A DNA stretch of 64,000 nucleotides. It comes from JADKCZ01 sp963786945 (GTDB lineage Bacteria > Myxococcota > Myxococcia > Myxococcales > Anaeromyxobacteraceae). Location of the stretch: assembly GCA_963786945.1 (NCBI GenBank), contig CAWBAO010000001.1, forward strand, positions 558,001 to 622,000, read 5' to 3'. The position numbers were made by a program, and so were the translations under genes. The notes below the pieces were generated by a model. That model saw nothing but the letters and a program-made list of their open reading frames with translations, was not told the DNA's origin and made no database searches. The first letter of the stretch is position 1. Each line of letters begins with the position of its first letter. Below, piece by piece: positions 47,218 to 58,987 of the stretch.

Positions 47218-49007
47218 GGCCCCGGCCTCGCCGCGCGCGCCCGCCCGCCGGCCCGCCCCAGCGCCAGCCGGGAGCGGACCGCCCGGAGCGCCAGGGCCAG
47301 GGGGCCGACCGCCCGCGGCGCGGAGAGGGTCCCTTCCAGCCAGCGGCGCAGCGCCTCGCGGCGGCGCAGCTTCCCGGAGGAGGTGCGCGGCAGCGTGCCG
47401 GGCGCCAGCAGGCGCACCTCGGCGGGGGCGAGGCCGGTCCGCTCCAGCACGCGGCCGCGGATGGCCGCCTCGAGCGGTGCGTCGCCGGCGCCGTTCCGGC
47501 CCCGGGCCCGCTCGGCGAGGAGGAGCAGCGCCTCGCTCCCGTCCGGCTCCGGCCGCCCCAGCGCCACGGCGCAGCCCGGCCGCAGCCCCTCGAGCCCGGC
47601 CAGCGCCGCCTCGAACTCCTCGGGGGCGTGGTTGGCGCCGCGGACGATGACGAGGTCCCGGGCCCGCCCGTGGACGTGGAGCTGGCCGCCCGACCAGAAG
47701 CCGAGGTCGCCGGTGTCGAGCCAGCCGCCCACCAGGGCCCGCGCGGTGGCGGCCGGGTCGCCCAGGTAGCCCTCGAGGAGCGACGGCCCGCGCACCCAGA
47801 TCCGCCCCAGCCGATCCTCGCCCAGCGGCCCCCCGCGCCCGTCGCGCACCTCGACCTCGACGCCCGGCACCGGCGTCCCCACCGGCACCACCTCGCGATC
47901 ACCGGCCGCCACCACGCCGTCGCGCGCCAGCCGGGCCGCGTCGATGCGCCGCCCGGCGAGCGGCGCGCCGGGCGCGGCGAAGGTCACGGCCAGGGCCGCC
48001 TCGGAGAGTCCGTAGACCGGGACCAGGGCGCGGGGGTCGAACCCGTGGGGTGCGAAGCGGTCGGCGAAGCGGCGCAGGGCCTCGCCGGAGATGGGCTCGG
48101 CGCCGTCGAGGGCCAGCCGCCAGGAGCGGAGATCGAGCCCGTCGAGCTCGGCGTCGCCGACCCGGTCGGCGCAGTAGGCATAGGCGAAGCTCGGCGCCGG
48201 CGAGATGGTGCCGCGGTGGCGGGCCACGGCACGCAGCCAGAGGGCGGGGCGCGCCAGGAAGTGCTCGGGCGGGATCAGCACCAGCGGCCCGGGGTAGCTC
48301 ATGGCCCCGAGCAGCCCGCCCAGCAGCCCCATGTCGTGGTAGAGCGGCAGCCACGACACCAGCACGTCGGCGGCGGTGGGGGCGACCAGCGCGGTGAGCG
48401 CGTCGGCCTGGGCCTGGAGCGCGGCGTGGGTCAGCGCCACCGGCTTCGGGTCGACGGTGGAGCCCGAGGAGAACTGCACCAGGCCGAGCGCCCCGGGCGG
48501 CGGCAGGTGGCCGGCGCCGAGGTCCCCCTCCCCCGCCGCGCCGGCCCCCTCGAGCAGCGCCGCGGCGGCGCGGCAGCCGAGCGGCGGCGCGGCCCGCTCC
48601 ACCGCCTCGCCGAGCAGGCCGAGCGTCCCGCCGCCGGAGAGGACCAGGCGGGCGCCGGAGACGGCCAGCATCCGGGCGGTGGCGGCCAGGTACTCCTCGA
48701 GCCGGGCCAGCCGCACCGGAGGGTAGAGCGGCACCGGCACCGCCCCGGCCAGCCAGGCGCCGAAGAAGGCGTCGAGGAAGGCCGGCTCGGTCCGCAGCAC
48801 GATGGCCACCCGGTCGCCGGGGACGACGCCCCAGGCCCGCAGGCGGGCGGCGGCGGTGCGCGCGCGCTCCACCACCTCGCCCCAGCCGAGCCGGACCTCG
48901 CGCTCGCGCAGGTCGACGAAGGTGACGCCGCCGGGGTGATGGGCGGCGGCCAGCAGCGCATGCACCAGCGTGGGGTGGCGCGGCGCCGGGGCGGGCGGGC
49001 CTCTCAT
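47214..49007 (-). CDS. fatty acyl-AMP ligase (FAAL-type)
   Basis: Adenylate-forming enzyme of 597 residues. P-loop FSSGSTVDPKPVALTH at about 179, FAAL signature SWLPLYHDMGLLGGLLGAMS at about 218-237, PVYGLSEAALAVTFAAPGAP, WLDTGDLGFWSGGQLHVHGR, and DLVIVRGANHAPEEFEAALA. The C-terminus has LPRTSSGKLRRREALRRWLE with the catalytic lysine. FAALs load fatty acids onto acyl carrier proteins rather than CoA, and an acyl carrier protein gene overlaps its start by four bases. It presumably supplies the acyl starter to the adjacent polyketide synthase. Confidence 0.88.
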   Translation of the reverse strand: MRGPPAPAPRHPTLVHALLAAAHHPGGVTFVDLREREVRLGWGEVVERARTAAARLRAWGVVPGDRVAIVLRTEPAFLDAFFGAWLAGAVPVPLYPPVRLARLEEYLAATARMLAVSGARLVLSGGGTLGLLGEAVERAAPPLGCRAAAALLEGAGAAGEGDLGAGHLPPPGALGLVQFSSGSTVDPKPVALTHAALQAQADALTALVAPTAADVLVSWLPLYHDMGLLGGLLGAMSYPGPLVLIPPEHFLARPALWLRAVARHRGTISPAPSFAYAYCADRVGDAELDGLDLRSWRLALDGAEPISGEALRRFADRFAPHGFDPRALVPVYGLSEAALAVTFAAPGAPLAGRRIDAARLARDGVVAAGDREVVPVGTPVPGVEVEVRDGRGGPLGEDRLGRIWVRGPSLLEGYLGDPAATARALVGGWLDTGDLGFWSGGQLHVHGRARDLVIVRGANHAPEEFEAALAGLEGLRPGCAVALGRPEPDGSEALLLLAERARGRNGAGDAPLEAAIRGRVLERTGLAPAEVRLLAPGTLPRTSSGKLRRREALRRWLEGTLSAPRAVGPLALALRAVRSRLALGRAGGRARAARPGP

Positions 49008-49282
49008 GGCGCCACCACCCCGGGCGCCGGCAGGCCGGCGTCGGCGCTGCGGGCCGCCACCAGCCGCGCCAGGTCGGCCAGCGTGGCCGCCCCGGCCGTG
49101 TCGTCGTCGGTGAGCACCACCCGGAAGCGGTCCTCCACCGCCACCACCAGCGAGAGGAGGAGCAGCGAGTCGAGCCGCCCCGCCAGCGGCTCGTCGGGGG
49201 CCGGCTCGGCCCCCTCGAGCTTCAGCTCCTCGCGGGCCAGCCGCAGGATCTCGGCCGCCACCGCCGCCTCGCGCGCCGTCAC
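49004..49282 (-). CDS. acyl carrier protein
   Basis: 92 residues starting at GTG 49282 (VTAREAAVAAEILRLAREEL). The 4'-phosphopantetheine site is Ser39 in RLDSLLLLSLVVAVEDRF, the usual DSL motif with a following helix II. The C-terminal extension ADAGLPAPGVVAP is flexible. Overlaps the methyltransferase stop by four bases upstream (GTGA) and the FAAL start downstream (ATGA). A dedicated carrier inside a type III PKS operon is unusual because most type III enzymes use CoA esters. Confidence 0.88.
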   Translation of the reverse strand: MTAREAAVAAEILRLAREELKLEGAEPAPDEPLAGRLDSLLLLSLVVAVEDRFRVVLTDDDTAGAATLADLARLVAARSADAGLPAPGVVAP

Positions 49283-49848
49283 CGCCGCCTCCCGGGCACG
49301 AGGCGCGGCCGCGAGTCGAAGGCCCGGGCCCAGCCGTCGCCGAGGGCCTGCTCCTCGGCCCGGATGCGGACGGCGAGGAGCGCGGCGTTGGCGAGTGCGA
49401 AGCAGGCCGCGGTCCAGAGCGCCCCGGCCATGAGCGGCACGGCCAGCAGCTCGACGGTGACGGCCAGGTAGTTGGGGTGGCGCAACCAGCGGTAGGGGCC
49501 ACCGGTCACCGGCGGCGCGCCGGGGAGGACCACCACCCGCGTCGACCAGCGCCGGCCGAGCGTGGCCACCGCCCACCAGCGCAGCGCCATGGCCAGCAGC
49601 GCCGCGGCCAGCGCCCCCAGCGAGGCGGCCAGCGGCCAGGGGCGCGGCCACAGGACCGGCTCGACGGCGCAGGCGGCCAGGAAGGCGGCGTGCACCGCCA
49701 CCATGGCGAGGTAGTGCCCCCGCCCCGCCTCGACGCCGCCGCCCGCCAGCGCGGCCCGGGCGTTCCGCTCCGAGAGGACGAGCTCGAGCCCCCGCTCGGC
49801 GGCGAGCGCCAGGAGGTAGCCGTGGAGCAGGGCGGTCGGGGTCACCAT
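49279..49848 (-). CDS. isoprenylcysteine carboxyl methyltransferase family protein
   Basis: Integral membrane methyltransferase of 189 residues with about four to five helices. The SAM-site signature is VTGGPYRWLRHPNYLAVTVE, then IRAEEQALGDGWARAFDSRP. Related enzymes beside type III PKS genes (BpsB, SrsB type) O-methylate alkylpyrones or alkylresorcinols. Start ATG 49848 overlaps the PKS stop (ATGGTGA), giving close coupling. Confidence 0.9.
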   Translation of the reverse strand: MVTPTALLHGYLLALAAERGLELVLSERNARAALAGGGVEAGRGHYLAMVAVHAAFLAACAVEPVLWPRPWPLAASLGALAAALLAMALRWWAVATLGRRWSTRVVVLPGAPPVTGGPYRWLRHPNYLAVTVELLAVPLMAGALWTAACFALANAALLAVRIRAEEQALGDGWARAFDSRPRLVPGRRR

Positions 49849-50954
49849 CGCAGCAGCACCAGCTCGGCGGAGAAGCCCGGCCCCATGGCGGCGACCAGGC
49901 CGAAGTCGCCGGGGCGGGCCTCGCCGGCGTCGAGGTGGTCGCCGAGGACGAAGAGCACCGAGGCGGAGGAGAGGTTGCCGACCTCGCGCAGCGAGCGCCA
50001 GCTTCGCTCCAGCGCCCCCTCGGGCAGCCCGAGCGCCGACTGGAAGGCCTGGAGCACCTTCGGCCCGCCGGTGTGGGCCACCCAGTGGCGGATGCGCGAG
50101 CGGTCGAGGCCGTGGTCGGCGAGGAAGGCGTCGACGTCGCGGCCGACGTGGGCCTCGATGACCTCCGGCACCTTGGCGGAGAGGACCACCTTGAAGCCGG
50201 TGTCGACGATGTCCCAGCCCATGACCCACTCGGTGGCGGGGTAGAAGACCGAGCGCGTCGCCAGGATCCGCGGGGCCGCCGACCGCCCGGCCGGGAGGGC
50301 GCGCTCGCCGCCGCCCAGCACCACCGCCGCCGCGCCGTCGCCGAAGAGGCCGCTCGCCACCACGTTGGGGATGGAGAGGTCCTCGGGCTGGAGCGTCAAG
50401 GTGCAGAGCTCCACCGAGAGCACGACCGACACCGCCCGCGGGAAGGCGCGCAGGAGATCGGAGGCCCGCGCCAGCCCGGCGGCCCCGGCCTGGCAGCCGA
50501 GGCCGAAGATGGGGGTGCGCTTCACCGAGGGCTTGAGACCGAGCCGGTTCATCATCTTCGCGTCGAGCGACGGGGTGGAGAGGCCGGTGACGGTGACGAA
50601 CCAGAGGTGGTCGACGTCGCCGGGCTCCAGGCCGGCCCGCCCCAGGGCATCGCGGACGGCCGCCTCGCCCACGGTCTCGGCGACCCGGATCCAGGCGTCG
50701 TTCTTCTTCCCGAAGCTGTCGAGCGCCGCGTAGTCGGCCAGCGGCAGGGCGAGGTGGCGCCCCGAGACCAGCGTGGCCTTGTGGATCTGGGCGAGCCGGT
50801 CGGGGTTGAAGTGCTGGCGCGACCAGTGGGCGGTGAGCGCGGCGGTGAGCGTCTCCTGGTCGGCGTAGTGCGGCGGGAGGGCGCGGCCGACGGCGAGGAG
50901 GGAAGGGTCCGTGGTGGTCAAGGGGCTCCGGGGGCTCGTGAGAGCCTTGTCCAC
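49842..50954 (-). CDS. type III polyketide synthase (chalcone/stilbene synthase family)
   Basis: Homodimeric ketosynthase of 370 residues that extends an acyl starter with malonyl units and cyclises it. The catalytic triad is visible: Cys154 in IFGLGCQAGAAGLA, His294 in WVAHTGGPKVLQAF, and Asn327 in EVGNLSSASVLFVLGDHL. The N-terminus has LAVGRALPPHYADQETLTAA, and the C-terminus LVAAMGPGFSAELVLLRW is the family GFGPG-like loop. Start is GTG 50954. First gene of a five-gene overlapping operon. The chain length of the starter cannot be read from sequence; the FAAL-ACP pair points to a long-chain fatty acid. Confidence 0.93.
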   Translation of the reverse strand: MDKALTSPRSPLTTTDPSLLAVGRALPPHYADQETLTAALTAHWSRQHFNPDRLAQIHKATLVSGRHLALPLADYAALDSFGKKNDAWIRVAETVGEAAVRDALGRAGLEPGDVDHLWFVTVTGLSTPSLDAKMMNRLGLKPSVKRTPIFGLGCQAGAAGLARASDLLRAFPRAVSVVLSVELCTLTLQPEDLSIPNVVASGLFGDGAAAVVLGGGERALPAGRSAAPRILATRSVFYPATEWVMGWDIVDTGFKVVLSAKVPEVIEAHVGRDVDAFLADHGLDRSRIRHWVAHTGGPKVLQAFQSALGLPEGALERSWRSLREVGNLSSASVLFVLGDHLDAGEARPGDFGLVAAMGPGFSAELVLLRW

Positions 50955-51093
50955 CCTTGACCCCGGCGCAACCCGGGCGGTGCCAGGCGAGGCGAGCCCC
51001 CACCCGATCGGGCGGGCCCCGCGAGGCCGGATGACCCGTCGGGCCGGGGCAGCGCCCGCTTGCCAAGGCGTGACGAGGCCTTACCTTGCCCGC

Positions 51094-53696
<2,603 letters not shown>

Positions 53697-53724
53697 TAGC
53701 GTCCGTCCCCCGGAGGGTGGACGC

Positions 53725-54564
53725 ATGCGCTGGCTCCGAAATCTCTTCTCCCGCCCCGCCCCCGAGGCCACCGCGCCGGAGCGCCCGCCCGCCCCGTCCC
53801 AGGCCGCCGCCGCCGTGACCGGGTGGGACTCGTGGCGCGCCGTCACGCCCGACGGACCCGTGGCGGTGGCGCTCGACCTCTCGCTGGAGGGGCGGGTCCC
53901 GGACCCGGCCCGCCCCCACCTGGTGCGGGTCTCGTACCCGCTGCGCGCCCCCGACGCCGAGGGGCTGCCCACCGCCGCCGAGGGCGAGGCGCTGGCGCGG
54001 GCCGAGGACGCGCTCTCGGCGGCCTTCGCCGCGGCGGGGGCCACCTACGCCGGCCGCGTCACCATGGCCGGGGCCCGCCACCACCTCTTCTACCTGGCCG
54101 ACGAGGGCCCGGCCGCCGAGGCGCTGGCCGCCGCCGCCCCCGGGCTGGAGGGCTACCAGCCGGCCCTGGAGGCCGAGCCGGATCCAGGCTGGCGCGGCTG
54201 GAGCGACGAGCTCTGGCCGCCGCCGCGGGCCCGCCGCTGGATGGAGGACCGCCGCCAGGTGGAGGCGCTGGCCCGCCACGGCGACCGGCCCGAGACGGCG
54301 CGCCCGGTCGACCACCAGGCCTCCTTCGCCACCCCCGAGGCCCGGGAGGCCTTCGCCGCCGAGGCGGCCGCGCTGGGGTTCGAGCCGGCCGAGCGGCGCG
54401 ACGACGCGCCGGCGCCCAGCCCCTTCGCGATCGACCTCCGCCGCGACGACCCGGTGACGCTGCGCCACCTCCACGGCGTGACCTGGACGCTCTGCGAGCT
54501 GGCCGCCCGCCACGGCGGCAGCTACGACGGCTGGGAGCCGGCCGGCGCCGCGCGCCCGTCGTAG
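53725..54564 (+). CDS. DUF695 plus RraB-like domain protein
   Basis: 279 residues. The N-terminal DUF695-like part (about 30-170) has DSWRAVTPDGPVAVALDLSL and RHHLFYLADEGPAAEALAAA. The C-terminal part from about 195 resembles regulator of RNase E activity B: DHQASFATPEAREAFAAEAA, ALGFEPAERRDD and HLHGVTWTLCELAARHGGSY, ending DGWE. Such pairs occur in bacteria without a proven role; inhibition of RNase is not demonstrated. Its last 43 bp overlap the 3' end of truA on the other strand. Confidence 0.75.
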   Translation: MRWLRNLFSRPAPEATAPERPPAPSQAAAAVTGWDSWRAVTPDGPVAVALDLSLEGRVPDPARPHLVRVSYPLRAPDAEGLPTAAEGEALARAEDALSAAFAAAGATYAGRVTMAGARHHLFYLADEGPAAEALAAAAPGLEGYQPALEAEPDPGWRGWSDELWPPPRARRWMEDRRQVEALARHGDRPETARPVDHQASFATPEAREAFAAEAAALGFEPAERRDDAPAPSPFAIDLRRDDPVTLRHLHGVTWTLCELAARHGGSYDGWEPAGAARPS

Positions 54565-55310
54565 AAGACCGCCTCGAGGCAGAGCCCCTGCGGCGGCGCC
54601 GTCGGCCCGGCCAGGGCCCGGTCGCGGGTGAGCAGCAGCGGCCGGATCGACCCGGCCGTCCGCTTCCCCAGCCCCACCTCCACCAGCGTCCCGGTGATGT
54701 TGCGGACCATGTGCTTCACGAAGGCGGTGGCCTCCAGCACCACGTCGATCCGGCCGCCCGCCTGCCCGGTCACCTCGCAGCGTCGCACCTCGCGCACCGC
54801 GTGCTCGCAGGCGCAGTCGGCGGCCTGGAAGCAGGCGAAGTCGTGGCGCCCCAGCAGGTGGGCCGCGGCCGCCCGCATGGCCTCGGCGTCGAGCGGCCGG
54901 AAGACCTGCCAGGCGGTCCGGTGGGAGAGCGGGGCGCGGACCGGGTCGTTCTCGATCCGGTAGCGGTAGCGCTTCCCCGAGGCGCTGCGCCGGGCGTCGA
55001 AGCCCTCCGGCTCGAGCGAGGCGGCGCGCACCGCCACGTCGGCCGGCAGGATGGCGTTCATCCCCTGCACGTAGGCCTTCACCGGCAGCGGCTCGGCCTC
55101 GGCGAAGGAGACCACCTGCCCGAGGGCGTGGACCCCGGCGTCGGTGCGCCCCGCCGCGGTGACCCGGCGCGGGGCCTTGTGCAGCGTCTCCAGCGCCCGC
55201 TCCACCTCGGCCTGGATCGACGGCCCGTTGGGCTGCACCTGCCAGCCCACGTAGCGGGTCCCGTCGTACTCCAGCACGAGCTTCACGACCGGCATGGTGC
55301 GAGCCGTCAT
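54522..55310 (-). CDS. truA: tRNA pseudouridine(38-40) synthase TruA
   Basis: Converts U38-40 in tRNA anticodon arms to pseudouridine; about 262 residues. The catalytic Asp is in AAGRTDAGVHALGQVVSFAE. Also LVLEYDGTRYVGWQVQPNGP, RRSASGKRYRYRIENDPVRA and FVKHMVRNITGTLVEVGLGK. Two starts are possible: ATG 55310 overlaps the DUF1622 stop as ATGA, ATG 55295 gives MPVVKLVLEYDG. Convergent overlap of 43 bp with the RraB-like gene. Confidence 0.95.
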   Translation of the reverse strand: MTARTMPVVKLVLEYDGTRYVGWQVQPNGPSIQAEVERALETLHKAPRRVTAAGRTDAGVHALGQVVSFAEAEPLPVKAYVQGMNAILPADVAVRAASLEPEGFDARRSASGKRYRYRIENDPVRAPLSHRTAWQVFRPLDAEAMRAAAAHLLGRHDFACFQAADCACEHAVREVRRCEVTGQAGGRIDVVLEATAFVKHMVRNITGTLVEVGLGKRTAGSIRPLLLTRDRALAGPTAPPQGLCLEAVFYDGRAAPAGSQPS

Positions 55311-55669
55311 GGCGAGGGCTTGCCCGGCTCCTCGCCACGGTGCCAGGGCCAGCGCCCCTCCACCTCGAGCTGCAGCGCCATGCTGAGGAAGGTCCGGATG
55401 ACCACAATCAGGGCCAGGATGAGGACGTTCTCCAGCGTGGGCGCCACCACCACGGTGCGGATGATGTCGCCGGCGATGAGGAACTCCAGGCCGAGCAGGA
55501 TGGCGCGGCCGAGGCCCTGCCGGTAGGCCTGGTACGAGGCCCGCACGTCGCCCCGGCGCGACGAGAGGAAGTGATAGGTCGCGGCGACGGCGCCGATGAC
55601 GATGATGACCACGCCGATGGCGTCGACCAGCTTCCCGATGAGATCCATGGCATCGCGGTAGTAGGTCAT
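55307..55669 (-). CDS. DUF1622 family membrane protein
   Basis: 120 residues, two to three membrane helices (LVDAIGVVIIVIGAVAATYH; ENVLILALIVVIRTFLSMAL). Between them is the conserved QGLGRAILLGLEFLIAGDII segment that defines DUF1622. Function unknown. Overlaps the truA start by four bases, so co-transcribed with it. Divergent from the GalT-like gene. Confidence 0.88.
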   Translation of the reverse strand: MTYYRDAMDLIGKLVDAIGVVIIVIGAVAATYHFLSSRRGDVRASYQAYRQGLGRAILLGLEFLIAGDIIRTVVVAPTLENVLILALIVVIRTFLSMALQLEVEGRWPWHRGEEPGKPSP

Positions 55670-55764
55670 GGTGGCTGGTCACCCCGGGGCGGCGCGGGGA
55701 CAGTCTACGCGCTATCGTCCCACGGCTGCACGTCGCCCTCCCCCTTCGCCCTGCGGAGCCCCCG

Positions 55765-56799
55765 ATGGAGATGGTGTCGATCACCGAGAAGGCCAGCCTC
55801 ATCGATCCCTCCGGCCAGCGCGCCGAGCAGGTCATCGAGCACCGCACCGACCCGCTCACCGGGCAGGTGGCCTCCATCAACCTGGCGCTGGGCGAGAAGG
55901 CCCGGGCCTTCCTCGGCGTGGCCGACCTCGCGCTGCTCGAGGAGCTGCAGGAGAAGAGCCGCGCCGGCTGCCCGTTCTGCAGCGCCCCGGAGAAGGGGAC
56001 CCGCTTCGAGCCCGGCTTCGCCCCCGAGGGGCAGCTCCGCTTCGGCGGGGCGCTGGCCATGCCCAACCTCTTCTCCAAGTGCGTCCGCGACTCGGTGGTG
56101 ATCCTCGACGTGGGGAGCCACGTGCTCTTCCCCTCGCGCATCGGCGCGCCGGCGCTGGCCAACGGGCTGCGCGCCGCGGTGGAGCTGGTGCGGCGGGCCC
56201 GCGCCGCCGATCCGCGCCACGTCCACCACCTGGCCGGCATGAACTTCCTCCCGCCCGGCGGCTCCAGCGTCCCCCACCCGCACTTCCAGGTGCACGTCCG
56301 CAGCGCCCCATACTCCGGCGTGGCGCGGCTCCTCGCGCAGAGCGCCGACTGGCGCCGGCGCACCGGGCGCGACTACTGGACGTCGCTGGTCGAGCGCGAG
56401 CGGGCGGCCGGGGTGCGCCACCTGGGGCGCGACGGCCCGGTGGAGTGGCTGGCGGCCTTCGCGCCGGCCCACCAGCGCGAGGTGTGGGGGCTGGTCCCGG
56501 GGACCGGCAGCCTCGTCGAGCTCGACGACGCCGGGGTGGAGGGGCTGGCGGCCGGGCTCAGCCGGGTGCTCTCCTACTACGAGGAGGTGGGCGCCCACCC
56601 CTTCACGCTGGCCTTCCTCTCCAGCCCGGAGCCGGGGCGCGGCGGCGAGTTCGCCCTGCAGGTGCGGGCCTGCTCGCGGCCGCCGCTCAAGCCCCTCTAC
56701 GTCAACTACGAGACCTGGTTCGGGCCCATGTTCGCCGGCGACGAGGTGCACACCGAGGCCCCGGAGGCCTATGCGGCCCGGCTCCGCGCGCGGTGGTGA
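55765..56799 (+). CDS. GalT/HIT-superfamily nucleotidyltransferase-like protein
   Basis: 344 residues. A zinc-type CPFC pair at 69-72 (RAGCPFCSAPEKGTRFEPGF), MPNLFSKCVRDSVVILDVGS, and the HIT-like triad region FLPPGGSSVPHPHFQVHVRS with His171, His173 and His177. It follows the GalT fold of galactose-1-phosphate uridylyltransferases, in which HPHPQ is the active site; here HPHFQ replaces it. The real substrate may differ from UDP-glucose and galactose 1-phosphate. Start ATG 55765. Single gene between a divergent DUF1622 and convergent nrfA. Confidence 0.78.
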   Translation: MEMVSITEKASLIDPSGQRAEQVIEHRTDPLTGQVASINLALGEKARAFLGVADLALLEELQEKSRAGCPFCSAPEKGTRFEPGFAPEGQLRFGGALAMPNLFSKCVRDSVVILDVGSHVLFPSRIGAPALANGLRAAVELVRRARAADPRHVHHLAGMNFLPPGGSSVPHPHFQVHVRSAPYSGVARLLAQSADWRRRTGRDYWTSLVERERAAGVRHLGRDGPVEWLAAFAPAHQREVWGLVPGTGSLVELDDAGVEGLAAGLSRVLSYYEEVGAHPFTLAFLSSPEPGRGGEFALQVRACSRPPLKPLYVNYETWFGPMFAGDEVHTEAPEAYAARLRARW

Positions 56800-56811
56800 G
56801 CGGTCCGCCCG

Positions 56812-58492
56812 CTACCGGGCCGCCTTCTTCGGCGCCTCCTTCACCGGCGTGAGCACCGCCAGCTTGCCGCGGCCCACCTCGCCGGCCTTCACCTGGGCCT
56901 GGCGCGACAGGTCGATCGACTCGCCGAGGATGCGCGCCATCTCCTGCGGCGCGTGGAAGCCCATGGAGTTCTCGGCGGCCACCAGGTCGAGCCGCCACTG
57001 CGCGGCGCGCTGCAGCTCGCCCAGCTCCTTGATGGCCGGGTCCTTCTCCACCACCTCGCGCCACATGGCCAGCAGGTTGGCCTTGGTCTCGGCGGCCAGC
57101 TTCTTGTCCTGGTCCTCCTTCGAGGCCTTGAGGAAGCCCTCGTTCTTCGAGAGCGCCTCGCGGGCCCTGGCGGTGGCGGCCTCGCGGTTCCTGTCGTCGT
57201 AGGGCTTCCGCACCGCCACGATGGCGTCGATCATGGCCACCGCGGCCTGCCCGGCGCGCGACATGAGCGCGAAGTGGCGGTCCTGGATGGCCTCGACCCG
57301 CGCCTTGAGCTCGTCGTCGGTGTTGGGGTGGCAGGTGGCGCAGGAGCGGTTGGGCGAGAGCAGCGGGCTGCGGACCCAGTGCTCGGAGATCTTCTGGGCG
57401 CCGTCGCGCTTGTAGGGCATGTGGCAGTCGGCGCAGGCCACGCCGGCCCGGGCGTGGATGCCCTGGCTCCACATCTCGAACTCGGGGTGCTGCGCCTTCA
57501 GGACCTCCATGCCGGTCTCGGCGTGGACCCAGTCCTTGAAGCGCTTCCCGCCCACCAGCGTGCCGTCGTAGAGGTGCTCCATCTCCTCCATCTTCAGCCC
57601 CTCGGCCCAGGGGAAGAAGATGGTCTGGCCCTTGCCGCAGAAGTACTCCACGTGGCACTGGCCGCACACGTAGGAGCGCTTCTCCTGCCGCGTCCCGTCG
57701 AGGTTCGGGTCGTAGGGGCTGCGCCTTGTCGCCCTTGCGCCACCGGTCGACGCTGGCGAGGTGGGGCACGGCCCCGGTGCCGGCGGCCAGCTTCTGCATG
57801 GCGGCGATGAAGCCGGGGCGGGTCACGCGCAGCTCCATGCTCTTCGGGTCGTGGCAGTCCACGCAGGAGACCGGGTGGGCCTTGCCGCCGGTGAGCGCGG
57901 CCAGCTGGTCGTGGGCGTCCCAGTAGTCGAGCTTGCCGACCGCCTCGAGCCCGGCCTGCAGCTGCGCGGGCTCGGCGCCCTGCGGCAGGGCCTCCTTCCC
58001 GAGCTTGCGGTAGAGCGGCATGATCGAGGCGTGGCAGTGCATGCAGTTGCCCGACTGCTTGTTCTCGGCCCGGACGTTGCGCTTGGTGTTCTCCTGGTCC
58101 GTGAGGGCGAAGGCGTGGCCGCGGCGGTCCCGGTAGTCGATGGCGAAGAGGTAGCCGGCGAAGACCCGGGTCAGCCACGGGTCGCGGACCGCCTTCTGGG
58201 GCGGCGGCGCCCCCTCGCTCACCGTCCCGCCGCCGTACTTGGTGTGGGTCGGCTCGGAGGTGCGCTTGTAGCCGTCGAACTCGCGCGGCCAGTTGGTGCC
58301 CCACTTGGCCGGGTCGACGTCGTCCTCGGTCACCTCGACCAGCTTGACGTAGGCGTTCTTGGCCTCCTGCTTCTTCTCGGCGATGTTCACCAGCAGCGCC
58401 GCGGCGCCCACGGCCGCCACGGCGAAGGCGGCGACCACGAGGGCCAGCAGGAGCCCGCGGTTGCGGGGCGGGGACGGGTTCTCGGCGGGCAT
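56812..58492 (-). CDS. nrfA: ammonia-forming cytochrome c nitrite reductase NrfA, CXXCH catalytic heme type, one frameshift
   Basis: Pentahaem periplasmic enzyme reducing nitrite to ammonium. About 560 residues. An N-terminal helix RGLLLALVVAAFAVAAVGAA anchors it. Haem motifs in order: CMHCH (Cys150), CVDCH (Cys210), CGQCHVEYFC, CADCHMPYKRDGAQK and CATCH. The first site, the catalytic haem, is CXXCH instead of the CXXCK of E. coli; this subtype is known in delta- and epsilon-proteobacteria. An extra C in a C4 run near 57716 breaks the frame; corrected it reads GDKAQPYDPNLDGTRQEKRS. Start ATG 58492. Downstream of nrfH with a 36 bp gap. Confidence 0.93.
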
Positions 58493-58528
58493 GGCGTTCT
58501 CCTTGGGGTGGGCGGTGGAGGCCGGTCG

Positions 58529-58987
58529 CTAGCGGAGGTGGCCGACCGAGTCGTGGCAGCGGATGCAGGCCATGTCGCCGCCGTGGACCAGGTCGGAGAC
58601 CAGGTCGGCGTGGCAGTGGCGGCAGTTGGCCTCGACCACCGCGCGGCTCTCGGGCCGGGCGCGGATCACGTCGGGGATGTCGCCCAGCGTGAAGGCCAGG
58701 GAGTGGTGCCAGCCGTTCTCCGCCTTGACCAGGTACTTGGAGAAGAAGCTGGCCGGGGTGTGGCAGTCGTTGCAGGTGGCGACCAGGTGGTGCGGGGCCG
58801 CCTGCCAGCCGGCGTAGTGGCCGCTCATGACGTGGCAGTTGGCGCAGGTGGCCGGGTCGTTGCCGAGGTAGGAGGATCCCTTGGCGTACTGGAAGGCGAA
58901 GGCGGCCATCCCCACCGCGAGGCCGCCGAAGGCGGCGGCGATGGTGAGGGGGATGGGGAGGAGCGTGAAGCCGCGGCTCTTCTTCAT
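58529..58987 (-). CDS. nrfH: cytochrome c nitrite reductase small subunit NrfH
   Basis: Membrane-bound tetrahaem quinol dehydrogenase of 152 residues of the NapC/NirT family, passing electrons from menaquinol to NrfA. One N-terminal helix (LPIPLTIAAAFGGLAVGMAA), then CANCH at Cys48, CNDCH at Cys72, CRHCH at Cys122 and CIRCH at Cys141. HVMSGHYAGWQAAPHHLVAT holds the candidate Met/Asp ligand region of the first haem. Start ATG 58987 after a GGGGGATCC spacer. Operon nrfHA. Confidence 0.95.
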   Translation of the reverse strand: MKKSRGFTLLPIPLTIAAAFGGLAVGMAAFAFQYAKGSSYLGNDPATCANCHVMSGHYAGWQAAPHHLVATCNDCHTPASFFSKYLVKAENGWHHSLAFTLGDIPDVIRARPESRAVVEANCRHCHADLVSDLVHGGDMACIRCHDSVGHLR

